Assembly (NCBI GenBank): GCA_947471745.1
Contig: CANJKZ010000783.1
Location: 384,501-448,500, forward strand
DNA length: 64,000 nt
Reading direction: 5' to 3'
Source: Closterium sp. Naga37s-1
Taxonomy: Eukaryota; Streptophyta; Zygnematophyceae; Desmidiales; Closteriaceae
Shown here: positions 39,271-50,699 of the stretch, one piece after another
Layout: the number at the start of each line of letters is the position of its first letter
Numbering within the stretch: the stretch's first letter is position 1
Made by a program: the position numbers and the translations under genes
The notes under the pieces: generated by a model
Told to the model about the DNA's origin: nothing
Database searches by the model: none
The model's input: only the letters and a program-made list of their open reading frames with translations

Positions 39271-42141
39271 TTGGGTAGCGCTACTGGAGCTAGGGGCCCT
39301 GCTGCGGGAGGCGCTGGTGCTGGTGACTCTTCTACTGAAGTTGTTTCTGCTGGAGGTTCTGGAGCCGCTGAGGGTGCTGGAGTTGGAGGTTCGGGAGCTG
39401 CTGGTGGTGCAGGAGCTGGAGGTTCGGGAGCTGCTGGTGGTGCTAGAGCTGGAGGTTCGGGAGCTGCTGGTGGTGCTGGAGCTGGAGGTTCGGGAGCTGC
39501 TGGTGGTGCTGGAGCTGGAGGTTCTGGAGCTGCTGAGGGTTCTGAGTCTGCTGTTGCGCGGTCTCCTTGGAGTAGCCGCCTTCGTCCGCGTGTGCCTCTC
39601 ACCTCACAGCAGCTGCACGATTGGTACGGTCGCCGTCAGGGTCGTGCTTCTGGAGCTCGGGGCTCTGCCGCTGGAGGTACTTCTGCTGACGTCGCTGGAG
39701 CTGGGAGTGGTGCTGGTACCGGAGGTGCTCGTACTGGTGGTACTGGAGCTGCTGGGGCTAGAGGTGCTGAGCCTGGGGGTGCTACTGCTGGTGGAGCTGG
39801 TCCTGGAGGAGCTGGCGCTGAGGGTTCTGGAGCTGCTGGAGGTGCTGGAGCTGCTGGGGGTGCTGGAGCTGCTGGTGCTGGTGGCACTGCACAGCCCCGC
39901 CTGTTCCTTGGTCCACCGTCTCCGTCGTCTCAGCCACCGTCTTCCTCTGTGCGTCGCCAGATTCTTAGTCTCCCTTCGTCTACTGGTCTTCCGTTACAGC
40001 CTGGCTCACCGCTGCCTGCTCCTTCTCCTTACACAGAGCAGACCGGGGGTCTTACTGAGCGTCGTGAGCCTGCGTCGCGTCCTATCTCGCCTGTCCGTCC
40101 TGGTCGTTCCGGTAGTCGTGTTCCTCGTTCGCGTCAGCCGGCTGTCCCCGGCACCCACCTCGTAGTCCGTCGTCCTTCCTCTCCTCCGCAGGTTGTTCCC
40201 CTGCTGTCCCCTCCTGCGTCTTCTCTGCCTACCGTTCCTGAGCCTGAGTCTGACCGCACCCGTGCTGCTCACCCTACTGTCACGCGCCTGCTCGCCACAG
40301 TTGTCACCGACCCGTCGTTTGAGTCTGCTGCTGCGTCTGCCTTAGTCGCTGAGCTTGTTGACTTTGCTGCTGCCTGTCGTCTAGACTACGCCGCTGGTCT
40401 GGTTGCTGAGTCTGAGACTGTCTGTCCTCCGTCCGTCGGGGGTGAGTGTGCTCTTGGCACGGACGTCCTTGAGGACAGGCAGGAGGACCTTGAGTGTCTT
40501 GCAGCCGCTGCGCCTCGTCTCGTGTCCATGCTGATTGCCCCTGAGGGAGACCCGGATGCTCCAGACATCCCGACCCCGCGCTCTTACGCTGAGGCGATCG
40601 CGGGTGAGTACTCCTCTCAGTGGCAGACAGCCATGGACGCAGAGATGGCATCCTGGAAGTCCACAGGCACGTACGTCGACGAGGTTCCCCCTCCTGGGGC
40701 GAACATCGTCAGTGGCATGTGGATTTTTAGGATGAAGCGGCCGCCAGGTTCTCCGCCTGTCTTCAAGGCTCGTTACGTTGCTCGAGGCTTCAGTCAGCGG
40801 GAGGGAGTCGACTTCTTCCAGACCTTCTCCCCCACCCCGAAGATGACCACTCTTCGGATACTACTGCACGTTGCCGCTCAGCGTGACTACGAGCTTCACT
40901 CTCTTGACTTCAGCACAGCCTTCTTACAGGGCAGCCTGCACGAGGAGATCAGGCTGCGCCGCCCACCTGGCTTCACTGGTTCGTTCCCTCCTGGTACCCA
41001 GTGGAGCCTCCGGCGGCCAATCTACGGTCTCCGCCAGGCCCCGCGTGAGTGGCACGACACACTGAGGACGACACTTGCGGCTCTTGGGTTTGCTCCGTCT
41101 TTTGCTGACCCGTCGCTGTTTCTGCGCACCGACACTTCGCTGCCGCCGTTCTACATCCTCGTGTACGTCAGCGACTTGGTCTTTGCCACTGCTGACACTG
41201 AGGCTCTCGCTCTGGTGAAGTCGGAGCTGCAGAAGAGACACACGTGTACAGACCTGGGTGAGCTGCGCAGCTACCTTGGCATGCAGATCACCCAGGACAG
41301 AGCACGCCGCACCATCACACTGACTCAGTCACACATGGTGCAGCAGGTCGTTCAGCGCTTCGGCTTCACCTGGTCCTCGGAACAGGCCACTCCTCTGGCG
41401 ACAGGTCACTCGCTCTCAGCTCCACCTTTGGACGAGTCCGTAGAGCCGAGTGGTCCTTACCCAGAGCTAGTGGGCTGCCTCATGTACCTGATGACCTGCA
41501 CTCGTCCTGACCTTGCGTACCCTCTTGGCCTTCTGGCTCGCCACGTGGCTCCTGGTCGGCACCGAAAGGTGCACATGGATGTTGCTAAGAGGGTACTACG
41601 CTACTTGTGCAGTACATCGGGCATGGGGCTCGTGCTTGGAGGACGGGGCGACGTTGTCCTCACTGGGCACTCAGACGCTTCTTGGGTTGACGACCAGGCT
41701 ACGCAGCGGTCGTCACAGGGTTACACCTTCAGCCTTGGCTCTGGTTCAGTTTCTTGGCGTTCTACACGCTCGTCTTCAGTTCTCAGCTCCAGTTGTGAGG
41801 CTGAGATCTACGCCACAGCCATGGCTGCACAGGAGTTACGCTGGCTTACCTACCTGCTGACCGACGTAGGAGAGCGGCCTCGTTCTCCTCCAGTGCTGTA
41901 CGTTGACAACAAGGCCGCCATTGCCTTGTGTCAGGAGCACAGACTGGAGCACAGAACGAAGCACATTGCTCTGTGTTACTTCCTGGCTCGAGAGTTGCAG
42001 CAGCGTGGTCAGCTTCGTCTTGCTCATGTGGCCCCTCGGGCCAACACTGCTGATATATTTACCAAGGCACTTCCGTCTGGTGATCATCAGCGTTTCTGCA
42101 CTTTGTTAGGCCTTGTGCCCACTTTTCCTCACTTGCTGTAG
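39271..42141 (+). pseudogene. copia D linker, reverse transcriptase and RNase H; YVDD is YVSD
   Basis: 956 open codons in the same frame as the upstream part. First about 300: Gly/Ala/Ser repeats, another LTSQQLHDWYGRR, and Pro/Ser/Arg-rich linker. RT: MWIFRMKRPPGSPPVFKAR, ARGFSQREGVDFFQTF, then the catalytic loop LVYVSDLVF, where C and F have YVDD. RNase H is complete: SDASWVDD, CEAEIYAT, YVDNKAAIAL, ending ANTADIFTKALPSGDHQ. The open frame with a lost metal-binding Asp predicts a protein without polymerase activity. Confidence 0.92.
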
Positions 42142-42358
42142 ACTTTGCTTGTACTGTGATCTATATATATATACCTGCATGCTTGTTCTGCTAGGTAGAG
42201 ATCACTGTACTGCTGTTGTTGCATATATACCTCTGCATGTGAACTGGCCTTGTGGCCCTTTGCTTGTGCTCAGTGTGTGTGGTGACGTTGTGATCCACCC
42301 TTAGCTTGCTTTGCTTCTCTTGACTGGTCTTGTGACCCCTTGCTCTCCCCCACTTTGC

Positions 42359-42369
42359 CTATGGGGGTG
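42359..42369 (+). promoter_or_regulatory. polypurine tract of copia D
   Basis: CTATGGGGGTG immediately before the 3' LTR. Confidence 0.75.
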
Positions 42370-42503
42370 TGTCAAAGTATATATATGCTATATATGTTTA
42401 GGCTGTAGTGAGGTAGCCAATATGGGGTACAGCCCCTTTTAATGTTTCATACTTGTACCCAACCCTTTCATAGTTCATTCATTCCTGCTGCTAGATTCTG
42501 ACA
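42370..42503 (+). repeat. 3' LTR of copia D
   Basis: 134 bp, followed by the target duplication CTTCC. Confidence 0.93.
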
Positions 42504-42533
42504 CTTCCATGTAAGACTGAACCGCAGTATCAG

Positions 42534-45500
42534 TCAAATGTTCTTCTGGCTCCCATGAGTTGTGTTCAGGCCCAAGCCTTTCCACTTAATGAGGAACTCA
42601 CGTGCAGTTTTGCGGCCGCGTTGTCGATCACGATGCAAAAACACTCGTTCGACTTCATAGTACAGTTCCTTCCCTAGGACGATTGTTGGTGGTGGTAAGT
42701 ACTTGCCTTCTGCAACGTACTTGCATAACAGAGACACATGGAAGACATTGTGAATCTGCAGAGTATCAGGTAGTTTGAGCTTATAAGCTACCTCACCAAC
42801 TTGTTGAACCACCTCGAAGGGCCCAATCCAGCAAGGGAACAACTTTCTCGCACCAGGGATCTTAAGCCGAATATTATTCGTGATTAACAAAACTTTGTCT
42901 CCAACGGAAAACGAGACTTCCCGTCATTTCATATCGGCATAGGACTTTTGCCTTTGTTGGGCTAATTGCAGCCAACGACGTGCCGACTTTAGGGCCTCTC
43001 GTTGCTTGCCCACAAAATCCTTTGCGGCAGGTAATTTCAAACGGCCGATCCCATGCGTAGCCGGTGTTGTGGGATGTCGACTACAGTGCAGGATAAATGG
43101 TTTTTCATGTGTGCTATCATGCACTGAGTTGTTAACCGCAAACTCGACCATGGGTAACAACTCGTCCCAATTGTCCTGTGTTGGGCTTATGAAAGAACGA
43201 AGCATCTGCTCGAGAGTGCGGTTAGTCCGTTCCGTTTGCCCATCTGTCTGAGGATAGAACGCTGACAACATCTTAAGCTTCGTTCCTAGTGTCTCGGTTA
43301 CTTCACGCCAGAATCGGCTCGTGAAGCACGGGTCACGATCAGACACTAATACACGTGGCAATCCGTGTAGACGGAACACATGTGTCACGAACAACCAAGC
43401 AAGATCCTCTGCTGACACGTCTGTTGTCGTAGGTACGAAGTGCACCATTTTTGTAAGTCGATCTACAAAGACGAGTATCGCCGTATACCCATCATGGGTT
43501 CTTAGGAGGTCGGTGATGAAATCCAGTGAAACGCTTTCCCAAGGTTCACTCGGAATTTCAAGTGGTTGAAGCAAACCACCAGGCTTCTGTGTGTCCGGTT
43601 TGTTATGTGTGCACGTGTCACAACGTGCCACAAACTGTTAGACATCACTACCGACTCCTGGCCACCAATACACATCTCGTAGGGTCCATCGGGTCTTATT
43701 CATGCCCAAGTGTCCCCCATATTTAGTGGCATGCACCTCTTCCAAAATATCGTTCCGCAGATTGCCTACCTGAGGTACCGCAATCTCTTTTGTTCGCCAC
43801 CAAAGATCGTGTTCCCATGTCAAATGTCTGGTGTTTTGTGGGTTCTGGAACCAGGAATCAATATAATATCCTGTACGAATTCGTTTCAGAAAACCACTGA
43901 ACGCGATCTCGCTCACTTTCGCCGCAGCTAGTATGCCAAAACAGGCAGCAAAAATAGCCGCATGTTCGGTATCATCAAGCCCAGTTGCTGCCCCTATCGA
44001 CTGTCTGCTGAGGGGGTCAGCCAGGTTTGTGGAACCTGCTCGATAACGAATGTTGAAACTGAACCCACTAAGGAGTTCAGCCCAACGGGCCTGATGGCGG
44101 GTGAGGGTAGCTTGGGTAGAAAAATATGTGTGCGGACAATGGTCAGTGGTGACCACGAACTCTACACCTTCCAAGTAGCATCGCCATGTTCTTAGCGCAT
44201 GCACGACAACCAACAACTCTTGTTCGGTCGTCGTGTAGCGCTGCTCTACCGGGGAAAGTTTTCTACTCTCAAATGCCACAGGGCGTCCTTCTTGCAGGAG
44301 TACTGTACCAAGTCCCACCGTTGAGGCGTCCGTAACCACCTCATATGGTTTCTGTGGGTTTGGCAACACCAAAACTGGTGTGTTAGTTAATTTATGCTTG
44401 ACCTCTTTGAAGGCCTTTTGGCACTGTGGAGTCCACTCCCATGCACACCCTTTCCGGGTCAATGCCGTGAGGGGAGCGACTATCGTGGAATAATTTTCCA
44501 AGAAGCGACGAAAATAATTTGCCAGGCCCAGGAATGATCGAACTTGGCCAACGTCATGTGGGACGGGCCACTCCTGGACAGCTGCTACCTTCTTGGGGTC
44601 CACTTTCAATCCGTTATGCCCCACCACGTGCCCCAAATACTCCAGCTCACGTTTGTAAAAATGGCATTTCCACAAACGTGCGTAGTATTTATGCTCGCGT
44701 AATTTTTCGAGAACCCATTTCAGGTGTTCCGTATGCTCGTCTTCGGTTTTTGAGTATACCAGGATATCATCGAGGTACACCAAGACGAACTGGCCAATCG
44801 CATCACGAAACACATCGCTCATCGCCCTATGGAAAGAGGCCGGAGCGTTGGTCAAGCCAAAACTTAACACACGCCACTGAAAATGGCCGAACGGCGAATG
44901 GAAAGCCGTCTTTGGAACATCGTCCTTTGTCATCCGCAATTGGTGATAGCCTTGCGCCAAATCCAGTGCACTGAACCACTGCGCACCATGTAGTCGATCA
45001 AATAGATCTTCTATCCGCGAAAGTGGACATATATTTTTGATCGTAATTTTATTCAGGGCTCGATAATCGACGCATATGCGCAGTCCACCCCCCTTCTTGT
45101 GAACGAACAAGATAGGTGCTCCATATGGGGACGCGCTGGGTTCTATCCATCCCTTTTTGAGGTACTCCTCAATCTGTTATTTAGCCTCCTCGTACTCAGC
45201 TGGACTGAGGCGATACAGAGGTCTAAATGGTGGTGCCTTCCCTGGTTCCACCGGGATGGTGTGGCCGACTGCACGGTCGGAAGGTAACCCGTCCGGAATT
45301 GGTGCGAAAACCTCGGAATATTCCTCTGCCAATGCCTTCATTTGAGGTGGGAAGTCCTCAATTATCTGTGAAGTGGTTGGTTCGGAGTCTAGCTGTACAA
45401 CAAAAAGTGTATCAGCTCCCTTGACATGCTCTTTGAACTGGAGAGCCGATGCAAAGTGTACATCAATAGCCAAGCTTTGAGGTTTGTCGTCCAGTGCATG

Positions 45501-46283
45501 GCGCTTTGGGACTTGCCATTGGAACGTCGTCCCATTCTTTGTGAATGAAAGCGTGCTATCTTGGAAACTTAATATCACCTTATTAGGCTGCAGCGAGTCC
45601 ATTCCCAAGACAATGTCTACGCCTGCTAGGAGGGGTAAGACAAAAACGCTGATGGTTTCATGATATCCTTGGATATCCAGGTTGACCAACGCATGTCCTC
45701 TGCATGGGATGATCCTGTCATCCCCCAGGCAGATAGAACAAGATGGTCCTTGAACAGGAACATTCAAATATTCCATCCACTTCTCATTGATCAATGACGC
45801 AGTTGCACCTGTATCAACCAGGATCGAGGCACTGCGCCCATTTACATGACCCAAAAACAAAAGGTTTTGTTGATGTTTGGGTCGGATAGGACATGCTGTA
45901 ATATCAGTGGGAGGCAAATAGTATGCCTTAATACCGTGCTTGCTGCGTCCAAAAGAACGAGCTTGTGTCCACCACACATGGTGTCCCTTATCCCACTGCG
46001 CTAACACGCTCCATCCTTGAAACGCTCGAAACAATTTACCTCGAATTGTGCGCGTTACCATTCCAACCGCAGTCAGAGGGTGCGCTTGGGTGCAACGACC
46101 CACCACATCTATTATCCAAGGCAAATTTTGGTGACCACAAAATATAATCGAGAATTTATCTCGTAATGATTCAACAGTGATACTTTCCAGTGGGTGAAAT
46201 CGAGAGGCAAACAAAGAACTTTCATTAAAAGAAAATGCATACACACATGCAATTTTGCAATCAACAAGACACTCTAGTTTCAA
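42534..46283 (-). pseudogene. gypsy E pol: protease, RT, RNase H, integrase, chromodomain
   Basis: One frame with three isolated stops (45177 TAA, 43638 TAA, 42924 TGA) and a shift near 42560. Protease ILVDTGATASLI (D-T-G intact). RT: YHQLRMTKDD, SFGLTNAPASF, VLVYLDDILVYS. RNase H: VVTDASTVGLGTVLLQ, ESRKLSPVE, TTDHCPHTYF. Integrase HHCC GGHLGMNKTRW/CDTCTHNKP, core [31 protein letters not shown]. Chromodomain: YYEVERVFLHRD and EFLIKWKGLG. All catalytic residues survive; the 42924 stop fits CGA to TGA. Confidence 0.93.
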
Positions 46284-46440
46284 CAGCTCCTCATCCCGCA
46301 GGACTACTGCCTCGTCCTCTTGATCTACTACGCCCGCTAGGTACCCACCCCCTAGTTGGGCTTCGCAAAATCCCGCTGGCTACCCGAGGGGCCACTGCCA
46401 TCATGGTGCTTGTTGTCCGTCTTGGGCTTGCCAGAGTACT

Positions 46441-47796
46441 TCACCGACTTGCGGTGGCGGCACTCATAACCCTTGTGTCCAGGCTTGCCGCACTTGAAGC
46501 AACTCTGGACATTGCTTGGTCCACCCTCGTTGACCTTCTTGGCCTTGTGGTCAGCCTGCTGCCCCTGCTAGAATGGCCTCTTGTGGTTCCCGCCCTTCCA
46601 AGGCGTTCCCTGCTGCCTTCCGCTTGGACCCGCAGTGATAGACGACGGCCTTGAGGTCTGCTGCGGCTGGGTAGTAGTTTTCGCATAAGCACGGAAATGC
46701 TTATCGGCACCAGGTAGGATCTCCATGCCTCCCCAACCCCATTTGTCATGTGCATATTCTTGAGGTGTTCAAGCAGCCCCCTGAAGAATAGATGGATCTT
46801 TTCGCCTTCGCTCATACGTTCCGCCGGTTTCTGGAGCACCCAGATCTCCTCGAACTCCACGGCGTACTGCTGCGCTGTGCGGTTCTTGCACTGCAGCTTC
46901 TCAAGGCGGCTGCGCACCTCCAGCTGGGTCGGTTGGACCTGGAAAGCTTGCTTGAGTGCAGATGCGAATTCCTCCCACCCAAACAGCTTCCTATCTGCCT
47001 CAGCCTGGATCTTGCTGCCATACACCACTCGCTGTGCATTCTGGTCCAGCACGGTGGTGGCAGCGATGACGCGAGCGTCGTCTTGGACCTTGTGCGCCTT
47101 GAACAGGTCGGTCATCATCGACAACCACGCAGCCACGTCCGTCTTGCCATGGATGAATGGCGGCAGGGTGATTGGCAGAGAGCCAAAAGCCTGCGTGTTC
47201 GGCTCAGCAGCGCACTGCGTAGAAGGTCCGGGGTCACCCGCCACACCACCAGAGCGAGAAGGGTTGGTGCGACCGCTAGCAAAGTTGGCAGGCGGGTCCG
47301 CTCGTGGTGCAGGGCGATACATGGTCTCCCTCCGGAAGGCACTGAAAGCCTCGTGCAGCTCGTTGATCTTTGAGGTCTGCCTCACCAGCTGATGAACGTG
47401 CTCCCGTGCATCATGCTTCATGTTCTTGAGCTCAACTTCCAGGTACTTGATTTTGTTGTCCTGGTCAGAGAGCTCCCTGTTGAGGTTGGTAATGAGTGAC
47501 TGCTGCTGCTGGATGCGCGTATCCTGCTCAGCAGCATGGTCCTGCAGCTTAGCAATTTCAGCATGCAGAATGTCTTCTTCCCCTTCCAACTCAATGTCAT
47601 CCTCCTGAGACCCCTCTTCCTGCTCCTTGGAATTTTCAGCAGCTGGAGGGTCCTTAGCAGGGGAGTTAACAGCAGGTTCCTTTTCAGCCATTTCCTCATC
47701 CATGTTGTTCAGGTCATTTTTCTGCACACAAGCCTCCAGTTCAGCATGGGAGTTGTTGCCTTCAACACCACCAGCATTGGAGTTGGTAGAAGTCAT
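46441..47796 (-). pseudogene. gypsy E gag
   Basis: ATG at 47796. An acidic N-terminus (EEGSQEDDIELEGEED) leads into a long coiled coil (LITNLNRELSDQDNKIKYLE), then the capsid/retrotrans_gag region (HGKTDVAAWLSMMTDLF, WEEFASALKQAFQVQP, YAVEFEEIW). A frameshift near 46735 moves the nucleocapsid to another frame, where the CCHC knuckle CFKCGKPGHKGYEC can be read at about 46458-46500. Gag packages the RNA genome. Confidence 0.88.
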
Positions 47797-47816
47797 TTAG
47801 AGCAAAGTCACTGTAT

Positions 47817-48243
47817 TATAAAAATGAGTTACAGATCTACTGCAAATTGTTATCACCGCAGTGAATAACCAAGATTTTCTCCAAAGGAGAATTTTCTTCA
47901 ATAGATCTTACAACCACAACAATGTGAACAACCAATCTGTTGCAAAATATCCTTACCACCGCAGTAGATCAGGCAAGAGCGATCACAAAGTGATTGTCTT
48001 CAACAGAGTAGATTAACCACACAGGTTGCAACTTCTTCACAGTGGCTCCAGTAGTTCCACCAGCAGGGAGGGAGGGAGGGAGCAGAATACTTGGAGAAGC
48101 TTGTAGATCTTGAAAACTTAAGCTTGAGTAGCTTGTAGTCTTCAAAGTTTATAATATGGAGATTACAATGAAAATCACAACTCCTCCAAGAAAAGAAAAA
48201 GAAAAATCCTCTTAGATGCCCACAAGGCGAGGATCTACTAATA
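47817..48243 (-). other. gypsy E leader between primer site and gag
   Basis: AT-rich untranslated leader with a GAAAAAGAAAAAG tract; no coding signal. It contains several copies of CGCAGTAGAT/CGCAGTGAAT-like sequence. Confidence 0.6.
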
Positions 48244-48256
48244 GCTCTGATTATCA
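48244..48256 (-). promoter_or_regulatory. primer binding site of gypsy E
   Basis: Minus strand TGATAATCAGAGC next to the LTR end; matches the initiator-Met site with one substitution and one inserted base. Confidence 0.6.
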
Positions 48257-48257
48257 A

Positions 48258-48929
48258 TGTAACGGATCTGCTAAATAAAAGGGCATTTACCCACTTAATA
48301 ATAGGTTCTAATACAAACAGAGAGTAACAACTTCTGGAAACGACAAAGTCTGAGAGTTGCTGGGAGATGCAGTAACAAATCTCGGAGGGTGAGTTGAGAA
48401 GGAAACAATCCTATTTCCCAATTGTTTAGTTGGGGATAGGAAGTGAAGAATGAACCAGAAGGCTCAGACCCCTTCCCTAGACCCCCTTGGGGTGGAGCCA
48501 CCTTCCCCATGGCAAGGAGGGGTGCACTCCCTTGGGCCTTGCCCATGTGGCAACAAACAAGGTTCTCAACCAATTATATTTTAGACAGCAAGGATAGGAA
48601 ATGCACAGCAATCAGAAACCTGTGTTTGATGTTTATTGGTTGTGTTTGAAGTGAGCGGCGGAAATGTTGTCGACTCACTCTTGGGGCTGTGTTCTGATTA
48701 GTCGAATTAGGTCTGAGTTGCACTTACGTGGGTTGTGCTTGATCCAACTTGAACGAATTACGTGGGTTCAATTCAGTAGCAATTTTGATTGGTTGGTTTC
48801 CCAATCAATCCACAATTCCCCGCAAGTCTCGCTTCTCCCTCTATTCTCAACCAATCAGAATCCCCCCAAATCCCCCTCTCAGCTGGTTCGACGTATCAGA
48901 CCAGGTGGGGGTTGGGTCCGAATGTTTCA
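48258..48929 (-). repeat. 5' LTR of gypsy E
   Basis: 672 bp; plus-strand start TGTAACGG and end GTTTCA (GTTACA in the other copies), giving TGTAAC/GTTACA inverted ends. Plus-strand 48701-48929 also occurs at 57077-57305. Confidence 0.8.
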
Positions 48930-49428
48930 GTTGCCGCCACGCGAAAAGGCTTTTCGCCTCTATAAGTAATTATAGAAGCGCGCCTGCGCACGAGAGAACT
49001 GCAGGAGTCGCGGGAGTGATTTATTATCAGCATGAAAGTCAAGTAATCGCTTGGAATGCGTATGACAAACCAAAATGGGGATACCGTGTAGTCCCATGTA
49101 TTAGTTAATCTTTCTTACAACAAATCTATGTACTTGTACAGAAATTGAAGCGAGGTTGAGGACTTCATTCATGGTAGCTGCTTCTCAGTAATCTGTTGTA
49201 TAGCGTTTTCTGGTTTGCACCTGTCGCTCAAAAGTATTCAAGTGGGGACGGGGTGTTATGCACCGGAAAATATGGTACAGTACATGCTTGACAAATTCAA
49301 TACTCTTAAGCATCACCACCGCACAGCACCATCACACACTGCCTCTTCCCTCACTCAGCCAGCATTTTTCTGCGGATCAGCATCATCGCCGGTGTCGAGC
49401 TGCGGCTTGCCCCTCCCTCTGCGCCACC
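48701..49428. repeat. 728-bp duplicated segment, left copy
   Basis: Contains the distal gypsy E LTR (to 48929), CCT3 3'-flanking DNA and a decayed CCT3 tail. Aligns without net gaps to 57077-57804 (offset 8376). Confidence 0.9.
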
Positions 49429-49440
49429 ACCGCGCCCAAG
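49350..49440 (-). pseudogene. decayed copy of the CCT3 C-terminal tail
   Basis: Minus strand resembles the CCT3 tail GKPQMDTGDD: GKPQLDTGDDAD can be read, with a 1-bp shift so that the end MLAE and stop lie in a different frame. Lies just downstream of the better tail at 49511-49548. Confidence 0.6.
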
Positions 49441-49548
49441 CGATCTGATGACAGGAAGAACCACTGCCACCGTACGCCACCGCAACGCACCACCTCTCCC
49501 TCTCCTCCCCTCACTCGGCCAGCATCTGCTCCGAGTCAACGTCATCCC

Positions 49549-49775
49549 TGTTAGAAAGAACTTAGTAGCTAGGAATTAGGGTTTGAGAAGCTAAGGAGAA
49601 ACATGGGGAGAGGATGGAGAAGTTGGCGAAAGAGGGTTGGATAATTAGGAACAAGGGTACAAGCAGGAGCAAGGGTGGGCACAAGGTGCACCACCACCCA
49701 CAAGAAGCTACAATACACTATTGTTAAAGCTGTTGGCAGTTTATAAGAAAACATAACAGTATATTCTCTTCAATA
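49549..49775 (-). repeat. left LTR of element H
   Basis: Plus strand TGTTAGAAAG to CTTCAATA; nearly identical to 51206-51432. Confidence 0.85.
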
Positions 49776-50251
49776 CACCCCCTAAACTGCCCACGACAAT
49801 AACTAGTGCAGCGGAAGGAGAGGGCAAGCGAAGTGGAGGAGGAAACTGGAAAGGAGAGGAGGTGGGCAGCCGCTGAAGCTGCTGGCACTAGTCGCAAACG
49901 GCGTAACTGGCTCTGCTCGCCGGCAAGAGCAACTGACCCTCTGGGGACCGGAGCAACGGGTAACCGGAGTAACTGGCTCGCTCGCCGGCAAGAGCAACTG
50001 ACCCACAGGCCTCTGACGCAACGGTCTCATGGGCGACTAGAGCTGCGGACTTCACGGCGGCCACCTGCCCTCACCCCCCTCGGATTGTCCCACCCCCCCT
50101 TGTCACACTCCTCGACCCTAGCGCCACTCCCCAACCTCACCCACTCCATCCCCCCCTCAGCGGCACCTGCAGTAGTGGGAGAGAGAGGAGGAGGAGGGGC
50201 AGCTGGTCACGCACTCCCACCACCCCCATACCCCCCCTTACCCCCGCCACC

Positions 50252-50595
50252 TGTCAGAATCCCAACCACTAGACCATTGGGATAAAAGGGCTTATTAAGT
50301 AGTGGGTCAGTACGCCCATAACCCCCCAGGACAACGAGCCTGTAAACCTTCCCTAGGATCAATCGGGGATCACCAGTGGACCTCTGATACCCCCCCGCAC
50401 TGGGATGCTCGAAGTGCACACACGGGGATTCAAACCCGAGACCTTCGCTCTGATACCATGTCAGAATCCCAACCACTAGACCATTGGGATAAGAGGGCTT
50501 ATTAAGTAGCGGGTCAGTGCGCCCATAACCCCCAGGACAACGAGCCTGTAACCCTTCCCTAAGATCAATCGGGGATCACCAGTGGACCTCTGACA
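50252..50595 (-). mobile_element. 344-bp TRIM element I inside H
   Basis: LTRs 50252-50389 and 50459-50595 (138 and 137 bp, about 6 substitutions and 1 indel), a 69-bp interior, and a perfect CCACC target duplication (50247-50251, 50596-50600). On the minus strand the interior begins with the exact primer site TGGTATCAGAGC and ends with a GCGGGGGG purine tract, so this is a whole LTR retrotransposon reduced to its replication signals. Confidence 0.93.
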
Positions 50596-50699
50596 CCACC
50601 CCCATACCCTCCACACGGCTGCACGCGCAGCAGGAAGTCGAAGGAGGAGGGGGGAGGGCGGGCGGCGTCTCGACGTGCAGGGCGCCGGCGGGCTGTGAT

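Larger units (their letters stand above)
35396..42503 (+). mobile_element. Ty1/copia element D (complete, CTTCC target duplication)
   Basis: 7108 bp with 134-bp LTRs (about 7 differences by eye) and a perfect 5-bp target duplication, CTTCC at 35391-35395 and 42504-42508. It interrupts the pol C-terminus of gypsy E. Same lineage as F (near-identical coding) and C. Pol is open apart from one TAG, yet catalytic residues of integrase and RT are changed. Confidence 0.96.
34904..48929 (-). mobile_element. Ty3/gypsy chromovirus element E, split by copia D
   Basis: Minus-strand element: 5' LTR 48258-48929, primer site, gag, protease-RT-RNase H-integrase-chromodomain, copia D inserted in the last codons, then polypurine tract and a truncated 3' LTR. 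Net length without D about 6.9 kb. Damage is light: a frameshift in gag, three lone nonsense codons in pol, and a frameshift at the chromodomain. Confidence 0.92.

Noticed and set aside
49806-50285. 159-codon plus-strand frame inside element H
   Set aside because: Ends inside TRIM I and has low-complexity composition; H shows no coding conservation.
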